44,662 nt of DNA, taken from NCBI GenBank assembly GCA_002783205.1, contig PFEY01000008.1, positions 4,219 to 48,880 on the forward strand. The letters are read 5' to 3'. This DNA comes from Rhodobacteraceae bacterium CG17_big_fil_post_rev_8_21_14_2_50_63_15. Its GTDB lineage: Bacteria > Pseudomonadota > Alphaproteobacteria > Rhodobacterales > Rhodobacteraceae. Below are positions 16,642 to 24,085 of the stretch, piece by piece; positions within the stretch are counted from its first letter, which is position 1; every line of letters begins with the position of its first letter. Under the pieces are notes generated by a model. It searched no databases, was not told the DNA's origin, and saw only the letters and a program-made list of their open reading frames with translations. Made by a program: the position numbers and the translations under genes.

Positions 16642-18321
16642 ATGAATCGCAAGGCCTTTAAATCAACGACTTCATTCTTGATCGCGATATCGCTGCTGCA
16701 GCCTTTGCCGTCGCTGGCACAATCCAGCCCGGACGCGAGCGTAAACGATGTCGGAAACCAGACGGAAGAGCCGCCCTCTTTGCGCGCACCCGAAGAAGTA
16801 TGTGCCGAGGCCAAGATCCTTGATGAGTTGGAGTGTGGCCTTCACATTATGAACCTCGAAGCGGTGGCGGCCGCTTCGGCAACCGTTGCACCTGTCGGAT
16901 CCGATACCCCTGAGCAGGTAGAACCTGACGCCCTGGCGGTAAGGGAGGCCGAGGCTCAGGCAGCAGCAGACGCGCAAGAGGCCGAAGCTCGGGCAGCCGC
17001 CGACGCGCAAGAGGCCGAAGCTCGGGCAGCCGCCGACGCGCAAGAGGCCGAGGCACGCACAGAGCCAGAAACGCAAGCGGATGCAGCACCTGCAGCCGTG
17101 ACAGAAGCCGCAGCAGAGGTGCCAGCCGAGGATGAGCAACAGACAGACACTGCCACGTCCAGCGCTAGCACGGATCAATCCGAAGCCTGTCTCGCCGAGG
17201 CTATCGCCAGTGACGGCTCTGTCGTCTGTGTTGACGCTCTGACGGACGACTCGATTAAAGCGCTCGCGACCGAGATCGAGGCGGCACCATCGGCTGAGGT
17301 GACAACAGAGACCATCACTGAACAGACACAACGCTCGAGCAGCGAGGAATTTCCTGCATGGACCCCCGAAGGCCAAGTGCTCGGCACAACCGCACAGGGT
17401 GTTGCACCCAACGTAAAATCCAAAAACGGAATGAGCGATTTGCAAAAGGCTGGGCTGCTGGCGCTCGGTGCGGTTGTGGTCGGTGCAATCCTGTTGAATG
17501 GTCAGCGCGTTGAGGCGAATACCGGCGACCGCGTGGTCGTGGTCGATGATGACAACGCCTACCGGATCCTCAAGGACGACGATGCGCTGCTGCGTCAGCC
17601 CGGGTCTGATATACGCACCGAGCGGTTCAGCGACGGCTCGACTCGCAGCAATGTCCTGCGCGCCGACGGCACCGAAATCATCACCATCCGCGATTCCGGC
17701 GGGCGCGTTCTGAGACGTGTTCTGGTCGAGACGGACGGGCGTCAATATGTGCTGTTCGACGACTCCCAGAGCTTCGAGCCCGTGGTGATCCGTGACCTGC
17801 CTGAACCGGTATTCGAGGATTTTGATTATCAGGCCGCGAGCGACCGTGACGGCCTGCGCCTCGCGCTGCTTGCCGCCGACCGACGCGATATCGGTCGCAG
17901 TTTCAGCCTGCGGCAGGTGCGGGAAATCCACGAGGTGCGCCAGCTTAGCCCCGAGATCAATCTACGGAACATCACCTTTGCGACCAACTCCTCCGCCATT
18001 CAGCCGTCGCAGGCACAAGAGCTCAGGCAGATGGGCCTGCTGATGCGCGACCTCATCGCGGACGATCCGACCGAACTGTTTCTGATCGAGGGCTATACCG
18101 ATGCAATCGGGGCGCCGGGCTATAATCTGCTTCTGTCCGACCGTCGCGCCGAGTCTGTGGCGCTGGCTCTCAGCGAGTATTTCGATGTGCCGCCTGAGAA
18201 CATGGTCATCCAGGGCTATGGCGAAAGTTTCCTCAAGATCTCCACGCAGGACGCCGAACGTCTGAACCGTCGTGTCGCTGTGCGCAGGATCACGACACTC
18301 GTTCGGAAAAGTAGGCTCTGA
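16642..18321 (+). CDS. OmpA-domain outer-membrane/periplasmic protein with Ala/Glu repeats
   Basis: 559 residues. The signal peptide is ~1-27 (ISLLQPLPSLAQ). A long low-complexity Ala/Glu/Asp region (~75-175) contains three exact 11-residue repeats AAADAQEAEAR. A hydrophobic helix lies at ~264-288 (LLALGAVVVGAILLNG), followed by a beta-rich segment (RVVVVDDDNAYRI, with DGTEI repeats). The C-terminal OmpA/MotB peptidoglycan-binding domain is at ~441-555 (ITFATNSSAIQ, IEGYTDAIG, LSDRRAESVALAL, NRRVAVRR). Family role: non-covalent attachment of the envelope to murein. Hydrophobic segment plus extended Ala-rich spacer suggests it spans a large part of the periplasm. Start is ATG with a weak SD. 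No operon partner is close on the same strand. Confidence 0.88.
   Translation: MNRKAFKSTTSFLIAISLLQPLPSLAQSSPDASVNDVGNQTEEPPSLRAPEEVCAEAKILDELECGLHIMNLEAVAAASATVAPVGSDTPEQVEPDALAVREAEAQAAADAQEAEARAAADAQEAEARAAADAQEAEARTEPETQADAAPAAVTEAAAEVPAEDEQQTDTATSSASTDQSEACLAEAIASDGSVVCVDALTDDSIKALATEIEAAPSAEVTTETITEQTQRSSSEEFPAWTPEGQVLGTTAQGVAPNVKSKNGMSDLQKAGLLALGAVVVGAILLNGQRVEANTGDRVVVVDDDNAYRILKDDDALLRQPGSDIRTERFSDGSTRSNVLRADGTEIITIRDSGGRVLRRVLVETDGRQYVLFDDSQSFEPVVIRDLPEPVFEDFDYQAASDRDGLRLALLAADRRDIGRSFSLRQVREIHEVRQLSPEINLRNITFATNSSAIQPSQAQELRQMGLLMRDLIADDPTELFLIEGYTDAIGAPGYNLLLSDRRAESVALALSEYFDVPPENMVIQGYGESFLKISTQDAERLNRRVAVRRITTLVRKSRL
16960..17058 (+). repeat. three tandem 33-bp coding repeats (11-residue units)
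   Basis: Three head-to-tail 33-base units (16960-16992, 16993-17025, 17026-17058), each encoding AAADAQEAEAR with only synonymous differences. The 11-residue period is that of right-handed coiled coils. Near-identity of the copies indicates recent slippage expansion, so length may vary among strains. Confidence 0.9.
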
Positions 18322-18427
18322 ATGAGCCAAGGCTCAGGTGTGGCACTCATCTGAGACGATAGCCTTTGATTCCAAGATAGCCCCCCTCCCATCGTCAGTC
18401 GGGGGCGTATCGGTCCTGAACCGAGGC

Positions 18428-18640
18428 TCAGGATCTTGTCTTGCCGCGAAGTAACAGCGCCAAACCGCCGATCGTTGCGATCACGCCGCCAACCAGATAC
18501 CACATCGTGCTATTGGTAAAACGCCCGGTGAGTGCCTCTGACAACTGATCGACCGGGGTGTTGGAGGCGCGCCATGCGAAAAAAAGCAGAAAGCCGCCCA
18601 AGGCGAGGCCGACAAGGCCAATGGTCTTTGACTGTGACAA
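18428..18640 (-). CDS. DUF3185-type small membrane protein
   Basis: 70 residues with two membrane helices: ~6-23 (IGLVGLALGGFLLFFAW) and ~46-65 (MWYLVGGVIATIGGLALLL), the layout of the DUF3185 family, whose function is unknown. The start is TTG at 18640, preceded by AAGGA at 8 bases; no in-frame ATG would preserve the first helix. It converges with the OmpA-domain gene upstream. Small two-helix inner-membrane proteins of this kind cluster with other stress proteins, as here. Confidence 0.8.
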   Translation of the reverse strand: MSQSKTIGLVGLALGGFLLFFAWRASNTPVDQLSEALTGRFTNSTMWYLVGGVIATIGGLALLLRGKTRS

Positions 18641-18805
18641 TTTCTGTTCCTTTGAAACGGGAAAGAATGACGTCGGGACACTATCCTAACTTGAGATCTG
18701 TTCACTCTGACTGATGCAGATCAGCCGTCTGACTGGTTTTGCTGCTGGTGCGGCCGGATCAAAGTCCGTCCCGGACCACTTCATGAGAGACCAGGAGACT
18801 GATCC

Positions 18806-18892
18806 ATGTTGTGGTGCTCCAATGACGAGAAGATTACTCCTGTCCCCATGACCAGTCATTCGCTGGTTTCAGAAGGGGCCGGGAACCGATGA
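18806..18892 (+). CDS. possible 28-residue leader peptide coupled to the next small ORF
   Basis: ATG at 18806 with a good SD (AGGAG, 8 bases upstream), running to a TGA at 18890-18892 that overlaps the ATG of the 24-residue membrane peptide (ATGA). The predicted peptide is polar with no recognisable domain. It could be a leader that couples translation to the membrane peptide, or chance; the SD and the exact stop-start overlap are the only support. Confidence 0.3.
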   Translation: MLWCSNDEKITPVPMTSHSLVSEGAGNR

Positions 18893-18963
18893 ACCAGATC
18901 ATATACTTTGTCGGCCTTGTCGTGATTGTAATGTTCGTTCTGGGCTATTTCGGCCTGCGTTGA
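18889..18963 (+). CDS. 24-residue single-helix membrane peptide
   Basis: ATG at 18889 to TGA at 18961-18963. The peptide MNQIIYFVGLVVIVMFVLGY followed by FGLR is almost entirely one membrane helix. As far as I recall, very similar short peptides (pattern IIYxVGLxVIVxxxLxFFGLR) are common, usually unannotated, in alphaproteobacteria next to stress genes. GGGA lies about 5 bases before the start. It is followed by the DUF883 and YqjE-like pair. Function is unknown; a regulatory micropeptide of an inner-membrane complex would fit its size. Confidence 0.6.
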   Translation: MNQIIYFVGLVVIVMFVLGYFGLR

Positions 18964-19097
18964 GCGGCGCAGCCCCGACAATCCGCAACCCTGCAACACT
19001 TCCGCACCTGTGGCCTCGCGGGGCGATCGCGTTTGAGCGTCTGACATGTGGGCTCCGGCACGATCCGGGGCGATTGAGCCATTACTGGAGATACCGA

Positions 19098-19373
19098 ATG
19101 AACACCCCTGTCACCTCAGCCATCAAAGCCGCCGTTGCCCCTGACGACCTGAGCCACCAGATCGAGGCACTGCGGGCCGACCTGGCACAGCTTGCATCAA
19201 CACTCTCTGACAATATGGCCGAAGGCATCGGGAAGGCCGGTCAGCAGATCGGGCAGACCAGTCGTGACGCCCGCACGACGGCCACCAACGCGGTGCTTGA
19301 TCATCCCCTGACCGCTGTCGGGATTGCGGCGGGGGTCGGGCTCCTGTTCGGCATGATGGCTCGAAAGGGCTGA
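19098..19373 (+). CDS. DUF883 (YqjD/ElaB-like) membrane-anchored protein
   Basis: 91 residues from ATG 19098 (GGAG 7 bases upstream; an upstream in-frame TTG at 18960 would add an unrelated N-terminus). A long amphipathic helix (~20-65, IEALRADLAQLASTLSD) is followed by a C-terminal glycine-containing helix (GIAAGVGLLFGMMARK), the typical DUF883 plan. E. coli YqjD/ElaB are stationary-phase inner-membrane proteins that tether ribosomes via the N-terminal region. The next gene, 6 bases away, looks like the YqjE partner, so the two form an operon. Confidence 0.85.
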   Translation: MNTPVTSAIKAAVAPDDLSHQIEALRADLAQLASTLSDNMAEGIGKAGQQIGQTSRDARTTATNAVLDHPLTAVGIAAGVGLLFGMMARKG

Positions 19374-19379
19374 ACTGAC

Positions 19380-19766
19380 ATGCCGCTGCCGCTATGGGAT
19401 CCGCTGCGAGACATTGCCGACACCGCAGTCCGAGGGGCGGGTATCCGTGCCACAGTGGCGATAGCCACGGCGTTTCTTGTGCTCGTTGCCACAGTGTTTC
19501 TCGTCTCGGCAGGTTTTGTTGTGCTGATGCGTGAGGTTGGAGTGCCGGTTGCGGCGCTGACCTTCGCAGCACTCTTTGCAATGCTTGCCCTCGCCACGCA
19601 TCTTTTCGGGCGTGCGATTTGTGCAAGGCAGACAGCGCGGAGCATCGCCGCACGAAACCGCGCCGGGACCGACATCGCCCTTGCAGCGATGTTTTCCCGA
19701 TCGGCGCGACCCTTATTGCCACTCGCGGCCTTTCTGGCCGCGTTCGTTCTGGCGCGACGGTCGTGA
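19380..19766 (+). CDS. YqjE-like/phage-holin-superfamily membrane protein
   Basis: 128 residues with two strong membrane helices in the middle (~25-50, VAIATAFLVLVATVFLVSAG, and ~55-78) and a third near the C-terminus (LLPLAAFLAAFVLARR). This size and position next to DUF883 match YqjE/DUF1469-type proteins (holin-X superfamily). It is likely an inner-membrane stress protein acting with the upstream gene. Its 3' end overlaps the convergent AI-2E family transporter gene by 54 bases, tail to tail. Confidence 0.7.
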   Translation: MPLPLWDPLRDIADTAVRGAGIRATVAIATAFLVLVATVFLVSAGFVVLMREVGVPVAALTFAALFAMLALATHLFGRAICARQTARSIAARNRAGTDIALAAMFSRSARPLLPLAAFLAAFVLARRS

Positions 19767-20951
19767 CCGGCGCGAGGCGATATTGATCCGCCGCACGAAG
19801 GCAACTGCGACAATCAGCGCCGGAGTGGCGACCAGCGCACCCGCAGCGCCCCACAGCCACGCCCCAAAGGCGATTGCCACAAAGACGGCGATCGAGGCGA
19901 TGCGGATCCTTGAGCCCACCACCATCGGCGTGACCATCTGTGACTCGACCACGTTCAGCATGACGACGACGGCAAAGGGGGAAAAGGCGATCAGCGGATC
20001 CTCGAAAGAGACGATCCCCACGCCCAACGTGACCGCCGCAAGAATGGCAATCCCGATGAAGGGCATGAAATTCAGGAGCGCCGCAGCAACACCCCAGAGC
20101 GGGGCGTTCTCCACACCTAGGAGGTAAAACGCTGCGGCGGTGCAGAGGCCAAGGCCCAGATTGATGGCGCTGATTGCCAGCAAGTAGCGCGCAACATTGG
20201 TCCTCACATCGCGCAGGGCCCGTCCGACCGCCCGGCGTGTCGACGCCCAGGGTATCAGCGACATGCCCCACCGCGCCAGCATCACGCGGTCTCTGAGCAA
20301 AAAGAAGGTCAGCATCGCCCAGAATGCGAACCCCGCAGCGAGTCCCGGTGCACCGATCGCCCAGTCTGCAAGCAATCTCTGCCCGCCCTCGACCAGTTTG
20401 TCGACGACTTCTTCACCCGGTTTCGGCTCGGGCACATCGCCGGGTGCGGTCGCAACGTGACGTCCAGCTCTGTCGGAAGAAGCGACCTCTGGACCTCTCT
20501 CAAGAGTGTGCGAAACCCCCGATGCGATCTCGCGTGCCCGCCGTTCGACCTCGCGCAGGATCTGCGGTGCCCGGCTGTTCCAGGCTTCGGCGGAAGGGGC
20601 CAGAAAATAGACAGTGCTTGCCGCTCCGATCAGAATGCTGCCGACAACCAAAGCAACACAGAGCGATGCCGGGGCGCCCGATCTCTCCAGCCATCGGACC
20701 CAGGGCGCAAGAGCGATCGCACAGAGCAGCGCGAGAACCGTGGGCACCGCGATCAGACGGGCCGCGTCCAGCGCCGCCAATATCATCAGCCCCGCGATGA
20801 TGCCCAGCAGCAGGGATTGGATCAGGCCACGGTCGAGTGATAAAACCCATCCTCCTGATGGTGCCGGGAGCGACGGTCTCGATTCCACGGGTAAATCTTG
20901 GTCGGGCATGACGCGCGCCAGCCTTTCTGTTGAGATGGGTAGGCGACGCAT
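19713..20951 (-). CDS. AI-2E family transporter (PerM/YdiK type)
   Basis: 412 residues with about seven to eight membrane helices and the family arrangement: two N-terminal helices (SLLLGIIAGLMILAAL and the one after it), a long hydrophilic insertion (~120-210), then the C-terminal helix set with the conserved LLNFMPFIGIAILAAVTLG and VVESQMVTPMVVGSR motifs. Characterised members export autoinducer-2 (TqsA) or act as Na+/H+ antiporters. Start at 20951 is uncertain: an ATG 14 codons later (20909) is possible and neither has a strong SD. The basic C-terminal tail is encoded in the overlap with the convergent YqjE-like gene. Confidence 0.88.
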   Translation of the reverse strand: MRRLPISTERLARVMPDQDLPVESRPSLPAPSGGWVLSLDRGLIQSLLLGIIAGLMILAALDAARLIAVPTVLALLCAIALAPWVRWLERSGAPASLCVALVVGSILIGAASTVYFLAPSAEAWNSRAPQILREVERRAREIASGVSHTLERGPEVASSDRAGRHVATAPGDVPEPKPGEEVVDKLVEGGQRLLADWAIGAPGLAAGFAFWAMLTFFLLRDRVMLARWGMSLIPWASTRRAVGRALRDVRTNVARYLLAISAINLGLGLCTAAAFYLLGVENAPLWGVAAALLNFMPFIGIAILAAVTLGVGIVSFEDPLIAFSPFAVVVMLNVVESQMVTPMVVGSRIRIASIAVFVAIAFGAWLWGAAGALVATPALIVAVAFVRRINIASRRSRPSRQNERGQKGREWQ

Positions 20952-21274
20952 ATGCGCGGTCTGGATCCTAATGGTCGAAATTTCCGTTCTCGCTGATGCA
21001 GGTTAGCGCCGCGCACATGGCGACAGGCGAAGATACTCGCAGAAGCGTCAGATTGTTCTGGCGCGGTGATCGCTTAATCAAGCCCGAATCCAAGCGGAGA
21101 GTGATGACCCATGGAAAAGAACCGATAGAAATTGGTCGAAGGACAATTCGAAAAAATATTCGGCACGGCAAGGATTGCCCCGCGAAAGGGTGGATCAAGC
21201 TGCCGAAGGGTCCTGCCGCGCCGTCCCCCCGTGGCGGGACCACTCAAATCCAAATCCGAAACAAGGACAGATTC
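20952..21274. other. intergenic region upstream of DUF3309 and the AI-2E family gene
   Basis: 323 bases between divergent genes. It carries the 15-mer GCTGATGCAGGTTAG (20992-21006), which recurs upstream of the entericidin gene. The frame of DUF3309 is open upstream through this region, but the resulting N-terminus (Arg/Lys/Pro-rich) is unlike the family. No other gene is supported. Confidence 0.4.
20992..21006 (+). promoter_or_regulatory. copy 1 of recurring 15-mer upstream of small stress genes
   Basis: GCTGATGCAGGTTAG, identical to 25302-25316. Copy 1 lies between the AI-2E family gene and DUF3309, copy 2 about 80 bases upstream of the entericidin start. A degenerate relative (CTGATCGAAGTTAG) occurs at 24005-24018 upstream of the desaturase. 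Could be part of a shared promoter or regulator site; one exact 15-mer repeat is not by itself improbable in a window this size. Confidence 0.3.
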
Positions 21275-21430
21275 ATGCTTGGCACCATTCTCATCGTCGT
21301 GCTCGTTCTCATGCTGATTGGCGTGCTTCCCACCTGGGGTCATAGCCGGTCCTGGGGGTATCTCCCCAGTGGCTCTGTCGGACTCATCTTGTTGATCCTG
21401 CTCGTTCTGGTTGTCACAGGTCGCCTCTGA
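21275..21430 (+). CDS. DUF3309 family small membrane protein
   Basis: 51 residues: MLGTILIVVLVLMLIGVLPT forms one helix, then the family-typical WGHSRSWGYLPSG loop and a second helix (LILLILLVLVVTG). This is the characteristic DUF3309 sequence; the function is unknown, and the proteins are often found with stress-response genes. Start chosen at ATG 21275 with AAGGA 7 bases upstream. Single-gene unit in a divergent arrangement with the AI-2E family transporter. Confidence 0.88.
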   Translation: MLGTILIVVLVLMLIGVLPTWGHSRSWGYLPSGSVGLILLILLVLVVTGRL

Positions 21431-21486
21431 CAGGTCAGCCGCCCGCCGTCAGCGGCGCCGCCGATGTCCCGACATACAAAGCGCCG

Positions 21487-21738
21487 TCAGCGACGGCGCA
21501 CAGAGTTGCCGCCGGCAAGGATGCCGTTGATCAAGGCCGCCACGGCGGTGTGCATCTCGATGTCACCATCATCGGGCGCAGATTCGTGTGCGGCAGCGGC
21601 ATCCTTGAGAATCCCCAGAACCTCCTTTTCCGGAAGGATCTTGAGGTCATTGAGGGCCAGAAGCATTGCTTCGCAGATCGACAGTGCGGCGGTGCCGGCG
21701 ATGCCGTGTTGGATGGTCATATCGGGGTCACTTTCCAT
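21487..21738 (-). CDS. small conserved hypothetical protein
   Basis: 83 residues, soluble and helical, with the pattern TIQHGIAGTAALSICEAML, LNDLKILPEKEVLGILKDAA, and a C-terminal NSVRRR. I have the impression of similar proteins in many Rhizobiales and Rhodobacterales, all without known function. Two starts are possible: ATG 21738 or ATG 21720 (giving MTIQ...); neither has a clear SD and the second would match the family-like N-terminus. It converges with DUF3309 and is divergent from the Crp/Fnr gene. Confidence 0.65.
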   Translation of the reverse strand: MESDPDMTIQHGIAGTAALSICEAMLLALNDLKILPEKEVLGILKDAAAAHESAPDDGDIEMHTAVAALINGILAGGNSVRRR

Positions 21739-21851
21739 TCAAGGGACAGGTGGCTCCGGCGCTCCGCTGGCCGGAACCTCTCGCGATCATAGGCGCGATC
21801 TGCTAGGCTCGACTGATCCAAAGCAGCGTCAGACACTTCTCTTTCGGTTAC

Positions 21852-22628
21852 GTGACTTTGGGTGCGACGCGCTGCCGATCCTTACTGAAAGCTGACATCT
21901 TGCCTGAAAACAGCCCGCTGACACGAAAACTCTCCGCTTTTGTCGCGCTTTCGGATGTCGATGTGGAAACGCTTGCGCGGTTTCACCGGCGCCGCCGGAC
22001 GTTTCTTTCCGGGCATGAGATGATCAATCATGGCGAGAGAAACCAATCCGCCTTCATTCTGGCCAAGGGATGGGCTTTTTCCTTCAAGGTCTTGCCAACT
22101 GGCGAGCGGCAGATCGTCGATTTTCAGATCCCCGGCGATTTTCTGGGGCTTCGCAGCATCCTGTTCCGCACCGCCGATCACAGCGTCGAGGCCGTGACCG
22201 ATATCGAGGCGTCAGAGGTTCTGGCGTCGGATATTTTCGAGGGATTTGCGCGCGCCCCACGGCTCGCCACCGCAGTTCTCTGGGCCGCGTCGCGGGACGA
22301 GGCGATGGTGGTGGAGCACCTGGTCAACCTTGGCCGTCGCTCGGCCGAAGAGCGCATGGCGCATCTCCTGCTTGAACTCGGGGCGCGGCTGAAACTCGTG
22401 GGCGGCGGCGACAGGACGGGCTTTGACTGTCCGCTGACGCAATACCACCTTGCCGACGCGCTTGGTCTGAGCGCGGTGCATGTGAACCGTGTTCTTCGGC
22501 AGTTGCGCGAAGACGGACTCGTCACCTTTCGGCAGAGGCGCGTGGTCTTTGACGATTTCGAGCGTCTCAAGGTTTTCGCAGCGTTCGATACAGAGTATCT
22601 CGATCAGGAAGGACCGCTGCTGCATTGA
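21852..22628 (+). CDS. Crp/Fnr family transcriptional regulator
   Basis: 258 residues from GTG 21852; a TTG at 21900 (17th codon) is a good alternative start because the family usually begins just before LTRKLSAF. An N-terminal cyclic-nucleotide-binding-like beta-barrel (~25-140: GHEMINHGERNQSAFILAKG, IVDFQIPGDFLGL) is followed by the dimer helix and a C-terminal winged HTH (~185-245: LTQYHLADALGLSAVHVNRVL). The FNR-type cysteine cluster is absent, so oxygen sensing by an iron-sulfur cluster is unlikely. It sits among envelope-stress genes; the neighbours are candidate targets by inference. Confidence 0.88.
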   Translation: MTLGATRCRSLLKADILPENSPLTRKLSAFVALSDVDVETLARFHRRRRTFLSGHEMINHGERNQSAFILAKGWAFSFKVLPTGERQIVDFQIPGDFLGLRSILFRTADHSVEAVTDIEASEVLASDIFEGFARAPRLATAVLWAASRDEAMVVEHLVNLGRRSAEERMAHLLLELGARLKLVGGGDRTGFDCPLTQYHLADALGLSAVHVNRVLRQLREDGLVTFRQRRVVFDDFERLKVFAAFDTEYLDQEGPLLH

Positions 22629-22683
22629 CCTTCCCCTCCGACACATCCTGCCGGAGAGGCATCGTCGCATGGCTCTGCGTTGT

Positions 22684-22878
22684 TTATGCCAGCGCGTGCT
22701 TTGCCGCGTCGAGTTCGCGGTTGCATTCGCTGTCATTCTTTGCCGTTTGCGCCTTTTCGGCCGCCTGATAATGCTTCAGCGCCGAGTCCTTCTTGGGACC
22801 GGAGGGAGCCTTGTCCCAGGCCGCCTTGACGGATTTCATCTTTTCGGCCGTGTTCGGTGCAGGTGATTTCGAGTCCAT
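22684..22878 (-). CDS. small conserved helical hypothetical protein
   Basis: 64 residues, hydrophilic and helical, rich in Lys and Ala (VKAAWDKAPSGPKKDSALKHY), ending in a regular helix with one Cys (NDSECNRELDAAKHALA). Strong SD AAGGAAGGA 8 bases before the ATG supports expression. No signal peptide or membrane segment. Family not recognised by name. It converges with the Crp/Fnr gene 55 bases away. Confidence 0.65.
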   Translation of the reverse strand: MDSKSPAPNTAEKMKSVKAAWDKAPSGPKKDSALKHYQAAEKAQTAKNDSECNRELDAAKHALA

Positions 22879-23098
22879 TGGTTAGATCCTTCCTTAGGGT
22901 CTGCACGAATAGACAAAGCGTCCTGCCGGACCTGGCTGGAGACCGGTTCCCCGGCAGGAGCACTTCGCCAGCACTCGTGACAAACAAACGACGGCGGAAC
23001 ATTTTGCCGTCACACATGACCCTATCCGGGCACGGCTGAGGTGGGACTGATTCAGGTTTGTTTTGAGGCAATTTCTTCTCCACGCTTCCCGCATTCTC

Positions 23099-23141
23099 AA
23101 CAAAATGGGACGGGCGCGGAGGTGATCCCGACCCGTCCCAT
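23099..23141 (-). terminator. intrinsic terminator of the OmpA-like lipoprotein gene
   Basis: Stem ATGGGACGGG (23105-23114) with CCCGTCCCAT (23132-23141), 10 perfect base pairs and a 17-base loop. In the minus direction it is followed by TTTTGTT. It lies about 22 bases downstream of the stop at 23163. Confidence 0.85.
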
Positions 23142-23162
23142 CTCAGTCAGCGCCGAAACCGC

Positions 23163-23804
23163 TCAATTGGTTGGCGTTATCACGATCTCGACCCGGCGGT
23201 TCTGCGCGCGCCCGGCAGCGGTCGCGTTCGACGTGATCGGCTCATTGAACCCGCGACCCGATACGGTAACCCGTTGGGCACTTTTGCCATTGGCAATCAG
23301 CTCACGCGCGACCGACATCGCACGATCGCGGCTAAGTTGGTTGTTGTAGGCTGCCGACCCGACATTGTCTGTGTGCCCGACGACACGAACGGTCGAGTTG
23401 GGATGCTGGCGCAGGCTTTCCGAAACCGTCCTCAATGCGGGCCGGAACCCGGGATCGACGACCGAAGACGCAGTGCGGAACGTCACCGCTTCGGGCAGGA
23501 TGACCCGGAGCTGGCTGCCGGTGTTGGTGACATCTGCACCCGTGCCGGCGAGAGACTGGCGCAGTTCACGTTCCTGTGCGGCCATCTGCGCACCGATTGC
23601 CCCGCCGACCGCAGCCCCGACTGCGCCCCCGATCAAGGTTCCCTTGGTGTCACCGCCGATGACCCGTCCGGCCGCCGCTCCAGTCAGCCCGCCGATGACG
23701 GCGCCGGTTGCAGGCTTGTTGGGAGTCCCGTTGTTATAGGTGCAGCCTGCGAGCGCGAGCGTTGCAGCGGTAACAATTGCAATTGTCTTTCCATGTTTGC
23801 CCAT
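23163..23804 (-). CDS. OmpA family lipoprotein with glycine zipper (YiaD/Pal-like)
   Basis: 213 residues from ATG 23804, chosen by AAAGGA 8 bases upstream; the longer frame from 23840 would displace the signal peptide. Lipoprotein signal with lipobox LALAGC (lipidated Cys21). A glycine-zipper segment (~33-75, GAVIGGLTGAAAGRVIGG, GGAVGAAVGGAIGAQ) is followed by an OmpA peptidoglycan-binding domain (~95-210: VTFRTASSVVDPGF, VVGHTDNVGSAAYN, LSRDRAMSVA, NRRVEIVI). It is expected in the outer membrane, tethered to murein. It has its own terminator and appears monocistronic. Second OmpA-domain protein of this region, but not a close copy of the 16642 gene. Confidence 0.92.
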   Translation of the reverse strand: MGKHGKTIAIVTAATLALAGCTYNNGTPNKPATGAVIGGLTGAAAGRVIGGDTKGTLIGGAVGAAVGGAIGAQMAAQERELRQSLAGTGADVTNTGSQLRVILPEAVTFRTASSVVDPGFRPALRTVSESLRQHPNSTVRVVGHTDNVGSAAYNNQLSRDRAMSVARELIANGKSAQRVTVSGRGFNEPITSNATAAGRAQNRRVEIVITPTN

Positions 23805-24085
23805 CTTCCATGTCCTTTCAATGAGGTAGCCGCCACGCATCGGCGCGGCGGTCTTGCCCGAACTGATCCCTCAATCGCATCATTGGCGGGCAGACATACT
23901 GATCTGCGTTAAGTGCTTTGCTTCCAGCAGCACGCATCCTCGGGCATGTTGCCGCCAGGTGGGTTATCAGATATGAGGGTAGGCAGGACGTTTCGAGGTG
24001 CGCTGATCGAAGTTAGCCCTAGCCGTGATCTTTTCTGCTAAGATTGAACTTTAACCGCAAGCGTCCGCGGGAGACCTGATCAGCA

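Noticed and set aside
22990..23011. GACGGC/GCCGTC hairpin followed by GTTTGTTTG on the minus strand
   Set aside because: It lies beyond a clear terminator for the OmpA-like lipoprotein gene and upstream of the next small gene; six base pairs with a mixed T/G tail are not enough to call a second terminator.
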